Program-made: the position numbers and the translations under genes
Shown here: positions 54,900 through 64,000 of the stretch, piece after piece
Position numbering within the stretch: the first letter of the stretch is position 1
How the letters are laid out: every line of letters starts with the position of its first letter
Notes under the pieces: generated by a model
Told to the model about the DNA's origin: nothing
The model's database searches: none
The model's input: the letters and a program-made list of their open reading frames with translations, nothing else
NCBI GenBank assembly: GCA_951802425.1
Contig: OX637795.1
Location: forward strand, 1,488,001 to 1,552,000
Direction: 5' to 3'
DNA from: Clavaria fumosa
Lineage: Eukaryota; Basidiomycota; Agaricomycetes; Agaricales; Clavariaceae
Length of the DNA: 64,000 nucleotides

Positions 54900-57267
54900 T
54901 CAGGTGCCCAAGCCCCATTTGTGCAAGGGGTTTTGACCTGCCCGAGGAGTCGGTGCATGGATCATCGCCACCCCGCCCGTAGCGGCGACAGCCGTCGATC
55001 CAACCCCGCGCTCATGCATCTCCAGAGGCGGACCCAGGGTCAGAGCCAGCGCATTCGTGGCGTTAGGGGATGGAGAGCGCGACGTCTGTGGCGCAACCAC
55101 GGTTTCTGGGCGCGGAACTACTTGGAAGACCGCGTGTTTTGTTCCTACATCGGCGTGTGTGAGTGCGTGAGCCTGCGTAGAATGTCGCCGATCCCGCGCA
55201 GAGGACTCGGACGGCATAGAGCTCCGATGCGTCTCTGTCCGACCGTCACCAGGCATCGCGTGGTGAGACGTGCTTCGACTGTGGCGTGTGCTGGCGCCCA
55301 GGTGATTGAAGGTGGGAGTTATATCAGATGGCTGGGAAGGGTATGGCGCAGAAAGCGAGACTCCTCCCACACCCATTGTGCCATTGGCTACTCTAGGCGC
55401 TCCGTTGTTGGACTCAGGAACCCCTTGCCAGTCTGAGTGCCCGAGAGTATTGTCTCGGCTACGTACAGGTTCCGTGCCAAAACTTTGGTCAGTCGGATGA
55501 CTCCGAGAGGATGAACTAACGTGATCCCGGCGCTCATGGGCAGGAGGCCTGGCATGACTCTCGTTCAACATGTCACCGACCGTCTGCGTAGAAGCTGTGG
55601 GCGGCCTTCTTGTGGCTTGCAGGAGGGACATATCAGTCATGCCATTCACGAGGGACGAACTCGTTACAGGGTCGTAAAGTCGAGATGGAGCAACGTGGCT
55701 GATCCCGTCCGCAGACTCGGGAGGGTTCTGCAGCGTGACAGGTCCCCGCTGATCTTGCGCTGCCAACGGCCCAAGATGTGATGGCGAGCGTGTGAAACTG
55801 CGATTCTCTTGATAATTCGGGGCATAACCTCCAGTATATTGTGGTTTGCCGTAGTAGCCAGATGCGTACGCAGCCGACGCTCCGGTCAGGTCAGGTCCAA
55901 ATCCATCGGGGGCCGTTGTAAAACTTCGGCCCAACGTGTCTGGACGTGAAGTTGGCCACTCTGCAGAGCCTCCTTTGTCCATCTCCTTACCCTTGCCTTT
56001 CACATGCAGGGCCGGCCACGGACTCGAGGAAGCAGGCGGTGCCGACCAGTGCACGTGGGGAACAGCACCATGTCGGACGCCCGGGTGTGACAAGCCTTGT
56101 GATGGGGCTTCCACGTACGAGGTAGAACGCATAGGCTTCTCTCGTTTCTGCGTCGCCTTCTCCGTGCTTCCTTGATGATCCCGGCCACGCGAATCGGCAC
56201 TGCTTCGCTCACCATGGGTGAAGCTAGTGCTGCTGTCAGTACGACGGCGATGGCCTTGATAAGCCACAGCTCTACTGCCGTGGTAGGGAATACCCTTGAC
56301 TGTAGTCAGGGGTGGGATCACGTCGAATGGAACAGGCTCAGGGGGAGCAGGCAGCGGATTGTTAATGTTGCTATTGCGGTACTGGCTTGGCTCAGTGGTT
56401 TCGCGACGCAATCTCGCTAGTTCCATTTGCGCTCCGGCCAGCTACAGGGCAGAGATGACCGAATAATTAGCCCTGTATTTCAAAAGGATATATGGTCGCA
56501 CCTCGCTTTTGAATCTTCAGGTTGACCACATCCAAGCGACGTTAGAGTTTTATCGGACACCTAAGGAACGACACCCACCTCCTGTTATCCTCGTGACTCT
56601 GGGATAACTGGTCTAGCAGATGTCGCTCCGCTGCTCGGAGGGACATGACATCTGCACGGTAGTTACGGAGCTTGTGTTTCAACGACCGCTTTTTTTCGTC
56701 GAATGTAGTAGCTTGGCTCTCAAGATCCTGTCCTAGCGTTCTGAATCGATCGAGAGCCTCGATTGCGGCGCGGAGGGGCTGATACTGCAAAATATGTGCA
56801 TGAGTGAACTGAAAAGGCCAGAGAGAGTGGACTCATACTTCAGATGGTTGATCTTCATGCGCGAGGAACTCCTTCGCCTCATCGACTACTGCTGCTATCT
56901 CTGCTTCTGAGGAATCATCCCCGGAAACGAGGGCCACGCGTTGCAGTAGCCGCAGCGCTGGCTCGGGCAAGAGGTCTTTTGTATCGGCGAGGTCGACATG
57001 AAGCTTTTTAATCTCGCCGAGGAGAAACGACTTGCGACACAATGGGCAACTGCGAGCTTCAAGGCTGTTCAAGCATCTGGAACGCAGGCGGGGTGTGAAT
57101 CATTGGGTGAAACTTATATAGAAGAAGTGATGGGGGGAGCGGGAGAAGAGGACACACTCTCTGCAAAATATATGCCCACAAGATATCACATACGGCGGCC
57201 TCTCTGGGATGTCCCAGCGGTCTAGACAGACATCGCAGTGGCTAGAAGAATGCAGTACGAGGGGCAT
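54900..57267 (-). CDS. RING finger / coiled-coil protein, 702 aa, copy 2
   Basis: Exons 57267-57158, 57076-56839, 56784-56579, 56514-56502 (13 nt), 56441-54900; 703 codons with stop. RING: CDVCLDRW...CGHIFCRE|CLNSL...CPLC, split by an intron at the same place as in the gene at 50195-52637. Coiled coil: PLRAAIEALDRFRTLGQDLE, then LKHKLRNYRADVMSLRAAER and ELARLRRETTEP. Tail of about 480 aa is Ser/His/Pro/Arg-rich and disordered. A diverged paralogue of the neighbouring gene on the same strand; predicted E3 ligase, substrate unknown. Confidence 0.85.
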
Positions 57268-57618
57268 ATGAGGATTATGGTGTGATTGCAGTCCAAGTCG
57301 TCGTCTTTATGGGCGCTCGCACTCTGTGGAGGCAAGACGGCGACCTGTCTGTAATGACAAAGGGCTGTGGTGTCTGCTCGTCGGTGCTAGGATGAGGATG
57401 AGGAATGAGCTGTATGCATGCGTACACGGGCTAGTGCTGCACCAGCGCAACGCGCGAAAGTCCCCCTAATCGAGTGCTCGACCGCAGGGTCGGTGAATCC
57501 ACTCCCCCCCCTTGTTCCGCTTCCACTCTGATGCGGCGGCAAGCGGGTGAGACACAACGACGGCCACGATAACGCTCACGACAACAAAGCATACAACGAA
57601 CTCGCATTCAGTGTGCGC
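57268..57618. other. Intergenic
   Basis: 3' flank of the homocysteine methyltransferase gene and 5' flank of the RING gene; no gene seen. Confidence 0.5.
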
Positions 57619-58891
57619 CTACAGTTGTCTCACTAGCATTTCAATTTCCTTGGGACCTGCACGACAGCAGCCGCCAACGACGACCCCGCCCCAAACGTCT
57701 CTCTGTATGCCTTTCACGATCCCTGCAAGTTGATTTGCCCATGATTCACTCTCAGTTGTCTTCTTCCATGTCCTGCTTGTGGTGTTGTATTTCTCGTTGT
57801 TAGGATAGAGGACCAGCCATGGCTTCGTCTGCACGAACTGCCTTTGCCGCACGACTTCTTCCATGGCTCTCAATATCTCTGGCAAGTGGTCGATGGACGT
57901 GCAATTCACGCCCACCGCTGAAGGTCTGGCGAAGCCTTCTGACCCCTCAAGAATGGCCTGGACGGCATCCTCGGGCTTAACCCTTTCTGCGTTCGCGAGC
58001 TGTTCCGGAAACTGCCCATCAGGGAAGACCAAGCTGATCCACCACGGCTTCATCATCTTCCCCCTCTCTGCGAGCTCCTTCGACAGCTCGTGCACTGCTT
58101 GTTTGATGGCCCGGATCTCACGTGTGAGCGGTATGGTCTCGAACGCGACGCAATCCACCTCTCCCCATATTTTGTCGTCAAGCGCGAATATGGCCAATCG
58201 CTCCAAATGGAACTCCATCAACGCTCGCTCAGCTTTCGTCTTCAGCTCGGCCTCGTCTTCACTACGACAAAAATAGTTCACATTCTCAGATGAGGCGGAG
58301 TACGCGCGCGGACCGTACGGGGGCGGGTAGAACCCGCCGTACTCTTGCGTGGGCGACAATGCAGCGCCGAACGGCCCCAAGGAAAGGGCAATCTTGACGC
58401 CGAAGGCGCGCCCCGCCTCGTCGTGATGGCTCGCGCAGAACTCCATCCTGGCGTTCGCGGCCAACATCACGGCTGAGCGCATGAGGTTGGCCGCAGTGCA
58501 TGGCGTATATCCTGCGCGCCGGAACGTCATGTCCGAGCACTGGTAGCTACATTTTGCAGTCATCCCAAAGAAATGATGAACATCTTCTGTTAACGTTGCC
58601 AAAAAAGGGGTACACACGTAGCCGTGCTGATCACCTGCGCGCCTGCTCGTAGAAAAGCTAAATGCACTCGGACAATTGACTCTGGATCCTCTAAGAGAGC
58701 TTGAGCCGACCACAATGCCATTCCAGCTATGGACAAAGATGAGTTTGACTCAAGCGTTGTTCCCTATTCAAAATGGGTCCAAAAAATAAAATAAGGATGT
58801 AAAGAATTTGCGGCAAGGTCATACTGACCAGTCCGCCGTCCAACACAAATGGCTCAGACGAGCGTGCAAAGAGTTCATCGAATGTATCCAT
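57619..58891 (-). CDS. Homocysteine S-methyltransferase (Mht1/Sam4 type), 378 aa
   Basis: Transfers a methyl group from S-methylmethionine or S-adenosylmethionine to homocysteine, giving methionine. Exons 58891-58829, 58763-58618, 58546-57619; 379 codons with stop. The N-terminus reads MDTFDELFARSSEPFVLDGG, the usual barrel start with LDGG, continued by GTTLES after the intron. Core: YQCSDMTFRRAG, KIALSLGPFGAALSPTQEY, VDCVAFETIPLTREIRAI. Zinc ligands: VGVNCT and VVVGGCCR near the C-terminus, giving the three cysteines of the family. Length agrees with fungal homologues. Confidence 0.93.
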
Positions 58892-59684
58892 CGTAGAGTA
58901 GAGGGATTCTGCAAAGCCTGGCTCAACACGTGATGCAAGGCCTCGCGCCAACGACGCCTTCATCCTCCACGTCCTCGAGACTCGTAAAGACTGATCCTTC
59001 CCAATCCTTCCCAATATCTGCGCAGAGCGAGCGTCGCATCAGGTCCTGCTTTCATCATCGACCTGATCAACTGCGCCGTCTCGCCTGCAGGACACTCCTT
59101 TGTTGATACCACCTTCTTTTCTGGTCTCCGTACGGTGGTGGGTGGCAGAATGCTTGCAGCGCATCGCCTTGCCCATTCTCCTGAGAAAGTACGCCTCGAA
59201 GAACCTTAAATTTGCTTGATCCTGCAAACATTGGTCAGGAATTCCCTGCGGAGAAAAATGTGTGGAGGATGCAACTCACCGACGGTAGTTCTCTCGGAGA
59301 GAAAGGATCAAGCGTCCGAACCACGGATTAAGAGAGGGATAACTTCACCTTTTTAGAGGGGAGCGTTGTGCCGCCGGAACCACGTTCGCGGAGTCCCATA
59401 CGCCAATACCGCGACGGCGACAACTATCTTCCTCCGCTCGTTCTCGCCCGATACAGCTTTGCCCAGCGCCTTGAGCCAAGAAGAGAACTTCCCGTCCTTC
59501 GGAACCCAAGCGTTCTCATCGCCTATAGCGAGCCCCCGAGGCTATCTCACAACAACCTAGACGTTACCTGCGTACCCCACTGCGTTTCCGACGCCTCCGT
59601 TTGTACTGCGCTTAGCTCTCCTCTCTGTGCCCCGCGAGCAGACGGGCGGCGGTTGCGTATGCAGAGGCGTGCGCGACGAACAGA

Positions 59685-60002
59685 CAAGGCCACTTCCGCT
59701 ACGCAGGATTGAAATTATGCTTACGCATACTCAACTTTGTGATACAGGATCGCTAGTGCCATTCGTATCGCATACAACGTGTCCCTTGCATAGGTGGAAT
59801 CGCTCAATGCAAGAAACCTCTTGCAAATCAAGCATGTTAACTGTCGCGACCATCTGCTCCTCGGTCTTGATCTCGCAAGTTGTGGTGTCACCTTTCGCGG
59901 CCAAGATTTAGCCGCATATTACTTGGCTCGCCATAACTGTGGACTTCAGATAGAGAAGGAAAATCATTCTTGATGGAGTTGATGTTCATATTCTGCGGTT
60001 CC
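59685..60002. repeat. Direct repeat, copy 1 (second copy 60121-60433)
   Basis: Both copies start CAAGGCCACTT, contain GCAGGATTGAAATTATGCT, TGCCATTCGTATCGCATACAA, AATCAAGCATGTTAACT and TTTAGCCGCATATT in the same order, and end GTTGATGTTCATATTCTGC. They differ by substitutions and indels. No coding content or terminal structure identifies the element. Confidence 0.8.
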
Positions 60003-60120
60003 GGAGTGGGATCGTACAAAGCGAGGTGATCTCTTATTACTGGTCCAATGTATTGTCCATCAGACCAGTCATCAGACCAGTCATCAGAGATCAGTACTCG
60101 ATCAGTACCGGAAAAACAGC

Positions 60121-60433
60121 CAAGGCCACTTCTGCTATGCAGGATTGAAATTATGCTCACCTTTGTGATACAGGCACAAAATCTTGCAGGGCGAGGTTCT
60201 CTTCGCCATTCCGCAGGATTGCTAGTGCCATTCGTATCGCATACAACGCGTCCCTTGCATAGGTGGAATCGCTCAACACAGGGAACCTCTCACAAATCAA
60301 GCATGTTAACTATCGCGACCATCTGCTCCTCAATCTTTCGCGGCCAAAATTTAGCCGCATATTTTGCTTGGCTCGCCATAACCCCCACTAGAGATCATTC
60401 TTGACGGAGTTGATGTTCATATTCTGCAGTTCC
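60121..60433. repeat. Direct repeat, copy 2
   Basis: Counterpart of 59685-60002; it has an extra segment (CAGGGCGAGGTTCTCTTCGC) and lacks the stretch around TTGTGGTGTCACC. Confidence 0.8.
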
Positions 60434-61158
60434 CGCTTTGAATCAGCATTATAAATAAAAGACAAAGATGCAGTTATACCAGTGATACATAATATGGCAG
60501 CAAGGCAACCCTCAAGTGCTCTAAACACTCAAAATGCTCAGTTGTCATAGGCAAATGGTACGGTCCTCCACTCTATACCAGATGAGGTAAAATGGTTACT
60601 TCAATACGGCACAACCCCAAATTTGTTATAGCAGGCACACCGTGGTTAATCTCGTCCCTTTTCAAGGAATGACAATCGATCAATACAGCTCGTACCTGCG
60701 TGGAGTGGCGCTTCATTTCCCGACCAGACCACCCCTCAACATGTGGGGGTACTATGGGCGATCCGCTTTGCGTCTGTGCTAAGGTCATGCGGCGCTTACT
60801 TGTGACTGCGGCGCTGCTGTGAATTGAATTGTGCTGTGAATTCGTCGCCCTGGCGTGATTCGTCGCGCGTTGTCCTCCTGATAGTTCATCAATCGCGATT
60901 TTTAGTCGGCTGAAAATCCTGTATTGGTAAAGTCTGTGGTATATTTAAGGCTCATAACCACGAGGTCGCGCCGTAAGTCCTTGCTTCAATGTGTACATCC
61001 ATCTCATCTCACCTCCTGGATTCTAGATTGTCTTCACTCATGGCCTCTGCACGCTCTCAAGAGTGACCACTTTCAAATCTCATCTCCTTTTAGACAACAC
61101 TTACCAGAAGGGTGGTTTGGTGTGACTTCTACGCGCGAAAATATATGGTTTGGAAGGG

Positions 61159-61290
61159 GTAATACGGAGGCAGGCTCTTGCGTGAGCGACAACATAGCGC
61201 TGAACGGTCCCAAGAAAAGCCCAACCTGCCTCATGCAGAACTCTGTCCCACCAGCATCATGGCTGAGCTTGCATAATATTGGTCGTGTAC
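61159..61290 (-). pseudogene. Relic of a homocysteine S-methyltransferase gene
   Basis: The plus strand reads CTCTTGCGTGAGCGACAACA, then AGCGCTGAACGGTCCCAAG, CAGAACTC and ATCATGGCTGAGC. These correspond in order to the same strand at about 58340-58490 inside the intact methyltransferase gene. Intervening parts are deleted and the frame is lost. Probably a decayed partial duplicate. Confidence 0.6.
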
Positions 61291-61427
61291 AAGCACTGCA
61301 AGTTAGGGGCGTACAACGACTACTTCCGGGTTTCTGCGGAGACGGTCACGTGTCTCTTGAGTGGTTGTGATTCTATCTCGCACCTCGCATACGGAGTCCA
61401 CCTATTACAGTAACTCAACAGCACTAC

Positions 61428-63552
61428 ATGCGCTTCGGTGTCCCCCGGTCGACCACTCCGTCACCAGAGCGGCCGACGCACCGCTCGTTTCGCAACGGCA
61501 GCAGCAGCAGCAGATTTGGTCTCCTGTCAGACTCCTCTGACGACGATTCTGACTCTGAGGCCGGGGGTGCTGAGAGCGACAGCAGCGACGACTCCGACCT
61601 CGCTTTCATCTATGACTCACATGCAGAATCTGTGGAGTACGTTGAGGTGCAGCTGACGCCGTCGCGTCCGCGGGTGGTGCAATCGTGCGTTTTCGGTTTT
61701 CCTCCGTCATTGCCTTGTTGTGATGAACAAGGTGTGGAACGGTAATTTTACCATTAGGAAACCCTCGCCCCATCCGCCTCGGCATCCACAACCATCGTCG
61801 CCGCCCCGTGTGAAGCGCTCGTCGGACGAATTACAAGTCCTCGAAGACACAATTGCGTCAATTCGCCTCCACTCACGGCATCACGACCTCTACGAAGAAT
61901 GGGAGGAGAAAACCAGGCAAGACGCCTTCGTACGTCGTTTGCGGCTCAAGACAAAGCCGACTACTTATTAAGCACATCCATTTATTCCCCACAGCGCTCG
62001 GCACGCCAAGCGCAGCACCTCGTCTCTGCGTCCCTGCACGTCGCCCAGAACCGGGCGCGCACCGCGAGCCTGGACAGGCTGGCGGCCCAGCACACGCGGC
62101 AGATGCAAGAGGTCCAGACGTCGCTGGCCACGCTGCGCGCGAAGCAGCATGCCGATGAGGAGCGGCTCAAGACCGCGTGGCGCGCGCGCGACCGGAAGCT
62201 GTGGGAGCGCATCGAGGACGTCATCAAGCTCGAGGAGGGGAAGGTGCGTCGGAAGCTGGAGGAGCAGGACCGCGTACATGAGGAGGCCGAGCGGAAGCGC
62301 CTGGAGGAGCAAAGGAAGCTGAGGGAGGCAGAGGAAGCGAAGAAGGCGGAGGAAGAGAGGCTTGAGAATTTGCTTATTGCCGCTATGGAGGATAAGGATA
62401 GGGAGGAGGAAGAAAAGAAGAAACGGGCGGAGCAGGAGCGACTGGAGGCGGAGCATCGCACGCGGTTTGGGCTCACTACCGCGGCAGAAGACTGGACACA
62501 CGCTCGGCATTTCCTCGTGGTCGGTTGTTTCATTTCTTTCTTGCGCATGACAATGCCTAATGCCTTGCGTAGAGACTGAAGCAAGAGTTCATGGCTAGCG
62601 TCAAGTCTGACAAGGACCTCAAATCAACCTGGAGTACAATCCGTCGACAAATAACTCCGAAGGTTGGTCAATTGACCCATGATCCCACCGCCATGCGTCG
62701 CATAGTATGTCACACAAGTACTTGTCTTTCGTTATGTGCTTGATGTGTTTGCGGACAGGCTCAACAAATCTACGACATAGCTCGGCCAGCCACACCCCAC
62801 CCCGAGAAGCTGTACTACGCGATTCTCTCTTCCCTCGCGAAAGCGATCCTCCTCCAGGCCGAGACGGAAGTCACCGCCAAGAAGAACAGCGCCATCCCTC
62901 TGTCGCTCGTGACCGCGAATCTGCTGCAGCGCCTGCCGTCCTTTGCCGACGTCTTCTGGGTCAAGTTCGTGCAACGCACGGGCGGCTGGCCTGTGCCGTT
63001 TGTCGTGCCGAAAGACCGGGACGCAAACAACGAGCCGTGGGCTGACGCCGCGCAGAGGCGGAAAGCGATGGGCTATCGGGACGGGGAGTCGGACAGCGAC
63101 TACCTGACAAGGATCACCGGGATGATGAGGGTCTACTTCCTGATCATGTGGGCGCCGCTCGAGATCGACGAGCCTCTGCCGAGGTTCTACCAGACCTCGA
63201 GATACTGGGCCTGGTTTTCTAGAGTGCTGGGGCTCGGCAGCGAGTTGTTAGAGAATGCAGTGGCGGCTGAAATCATTTATGGTGCGTTGCTTTCCGGGTT
63301 TTCGCTGCTGTGGTGTGTGTTCATGATGTCGTATTATTACTCACAGTTGCCCTGGATGTTGGAGGATCTCTCGCGAGGTCTGCTTGGGGGACGCAGTGGG
63401 TCAAGGTCTTGAGTGTCGTTGAGCAAGGTGTGAAAGTAGGGCTGACACGCTCTGAGGACTCGGCCAAGGTGATCGTGGGCGGTGAAACGCCTGAGGGCAA
63501 GGCTGCACGAGTACGAGTAGAGCTTGAGATCCAGGACATTCTGAGCTCGTAA
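61428..63552 (+). CDS. GLE1: Gle1-like nuclear pore mRNA export factor, 603 aa
   Basis: Activates the DEAD-box helicase Dbp5 at the cytoplasmic face of the nuclear pore. Exons 61428-61684, 61758-61929, 61995-62516, 62573-62704, 62759-63281, 63347-63552; 604 codons with stop. N-terminus Ser/Asp-rich, then a long charged coiled coil (DEERLKTAWRARDRKLWERI to RAEQERLEAEHRTRFG). The C-terminal helical Gle1 domain has the conserved stretches PKVGQLTHDPTAMRRI, LSSLAKAILLQAETEVTAKK, FWVKFVQRTGGWPVPFV, MGYRDGESD, RITGMMRVYFLIMWAPL and WGTQWVKVL. Length and order agree with fungal Gle1. The last intron is inferred from restoring WGTQWVKVL in frame. Confidence 0.9.
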
Positions 63553-63630
63553 CTACCCCCCACTTGGATAGCGAATAGATGGTGCTTATCTTATCATGTT
63601 AACAATGGGCCCACAGGTGTCGTCATGTTG

Positions 63631-63849
63631 CTATATTGCTATTGCATGATAATCTTCACCAAGGACCTTGCCATTCACTGGTATTGAATTGATTGTGTAG
63701 CAAGGAAGTTCCAAGAGAGTACTGATTGAACCCGTCAACTTCAACCTCACCAGACAAGCATTCTCTGTGACTGGGTCTTCTGAAACCATGGAGTATATTA
63801 TATGGATGGTATTGCAAGAATACATTGATGATTTCGATGCTCTACTCAA
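63631..63849 (-). CDS. Hypothetical ORF, 72 aa, possibly the 3' end of a gene beyond the window
   Basis: Minus-strand frame with a protein-like C-terminus (ENACLVRLKLTGSISTLLEL ending DYHAIAI). I do not recognise a family. Upstream sequence to 64000 has no obvious in-frame continuation without splicing. It is convergent with GLE1. Confidence 0.3.
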   Translation of the reverse strand: MSRASKSSMYSCNTIHIIYSMVSEDPVTENACLVRLKLTGSISTLLELPCYTINSIPVNGKVLGEDYHAIAI

Positions 63850-64000
63850 ACTACTAACTTACAAGGATCCGTCCCCACGTGCTGCACACGAAATTATCAC
63901 CATCAATGCGAAGAATCATCTCCCGCATAAACTTAGCTAACAATGCGATACCGAATCTCGCATTGTTGGCTGAGTTTCAAGATGGGATTAGGCCTTTTGC

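Larger units (their letters stand above)
58892..61427. other. Gene-poor region with direct repeats and gene fragments
   Basis: Short ORFs at 59039-59227 (minus) and 59366-59712 (plus) show no domain. The region contains the direct repeat and the methyltransferase relic listed separately. Confidence 0.5.

Noticed and set aside
62001..62584. Minus-strand Leu/Ser-rich ORFs opposite GLE1
   Set aside because: Antisense shadows of the Glu/Lys-rich coiled coil of GLE1.

Overview
The window comes from a filamentous basidiomycete, almost certainly an Agaricomycete mushroom. Genes carry many 49-70 bp GT-AG introns with CTRAY branch points. The gene families are typical of that group: NB-ARC/TPR (NLR-like) proteins, MLKL-like/TKL kinases, DUF6534 membrane proteins, chromodomain Ty3/gypsy and single-ORF Ty1/copia elements. 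Nothing bacterial is present. I worked out the exon structures by hand from splice signals, reading-frame continuity and family sequence patterns.

Layout. (1) 1-1.8 kb: 3' end of a copia element and its LTR. (2) 2.7-6.9 kb: an apparently intact NB-ARC-TPR gene whose C-terminus is an array of twenty nearly identical 42-residue TPR units. (3) 7-12.2 kb: transposon debris, namely a non-autonomous hAT element with perfect 8-bp target duplications, a LINE tail ending near a hexanucleotide repeat, and a decayed gypsy copy split by a 1.08-kb palindrome. A 45-bp minisatellite and a short foldback MITE follow. (4) 12.2-26.2 kb: a large inverted duplication with arms of about 5.4-5.5 kb around a 3-kb spacer. 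Each arm carries an intact 14-exon gene that I read as an MLKL-like helical domain, a TKL-type kinase, a long disordered linker, RasGEF_N and RasGEF. The spacer holds an 8-exon seven-transmembrane receptor gene and an 829-bp foldback element. (5) 26.3-39.4 kb: a second NB-ARC-TPR gene on the minus strand, split by a complete copia element (identical 230-bp LTRs, TSD GCTCT) and a complete gypsy element (304-bp LTRs, TSD ATCAT). (6) 40.5-63.6 kb: an ordinary gene-dense region with a DUF6534 protein, RPS14, a VAMP7-like SNARE, SEC61B, a TRP/FLC-like membrane protein, two RING/coiled-coil proteins, homocysteine S-methyltransferase and GLE1.

The most interesting part is the inverted cassette. Two head-to-head copies of a predicted kinase-Ras exchange factor flank a GPCR gene. 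A receptor next to Ras activators suggests a signalling cassette, and the MLKL-like N-terminus also allows a role in regulated cell death or allorecognition. This is inference from architecture and position only. The same 30 kb holds NLR-like genes and several independent inverted duplications, so it looks like a rapidly rearranging accessory block next to conserved housekeeping genes.
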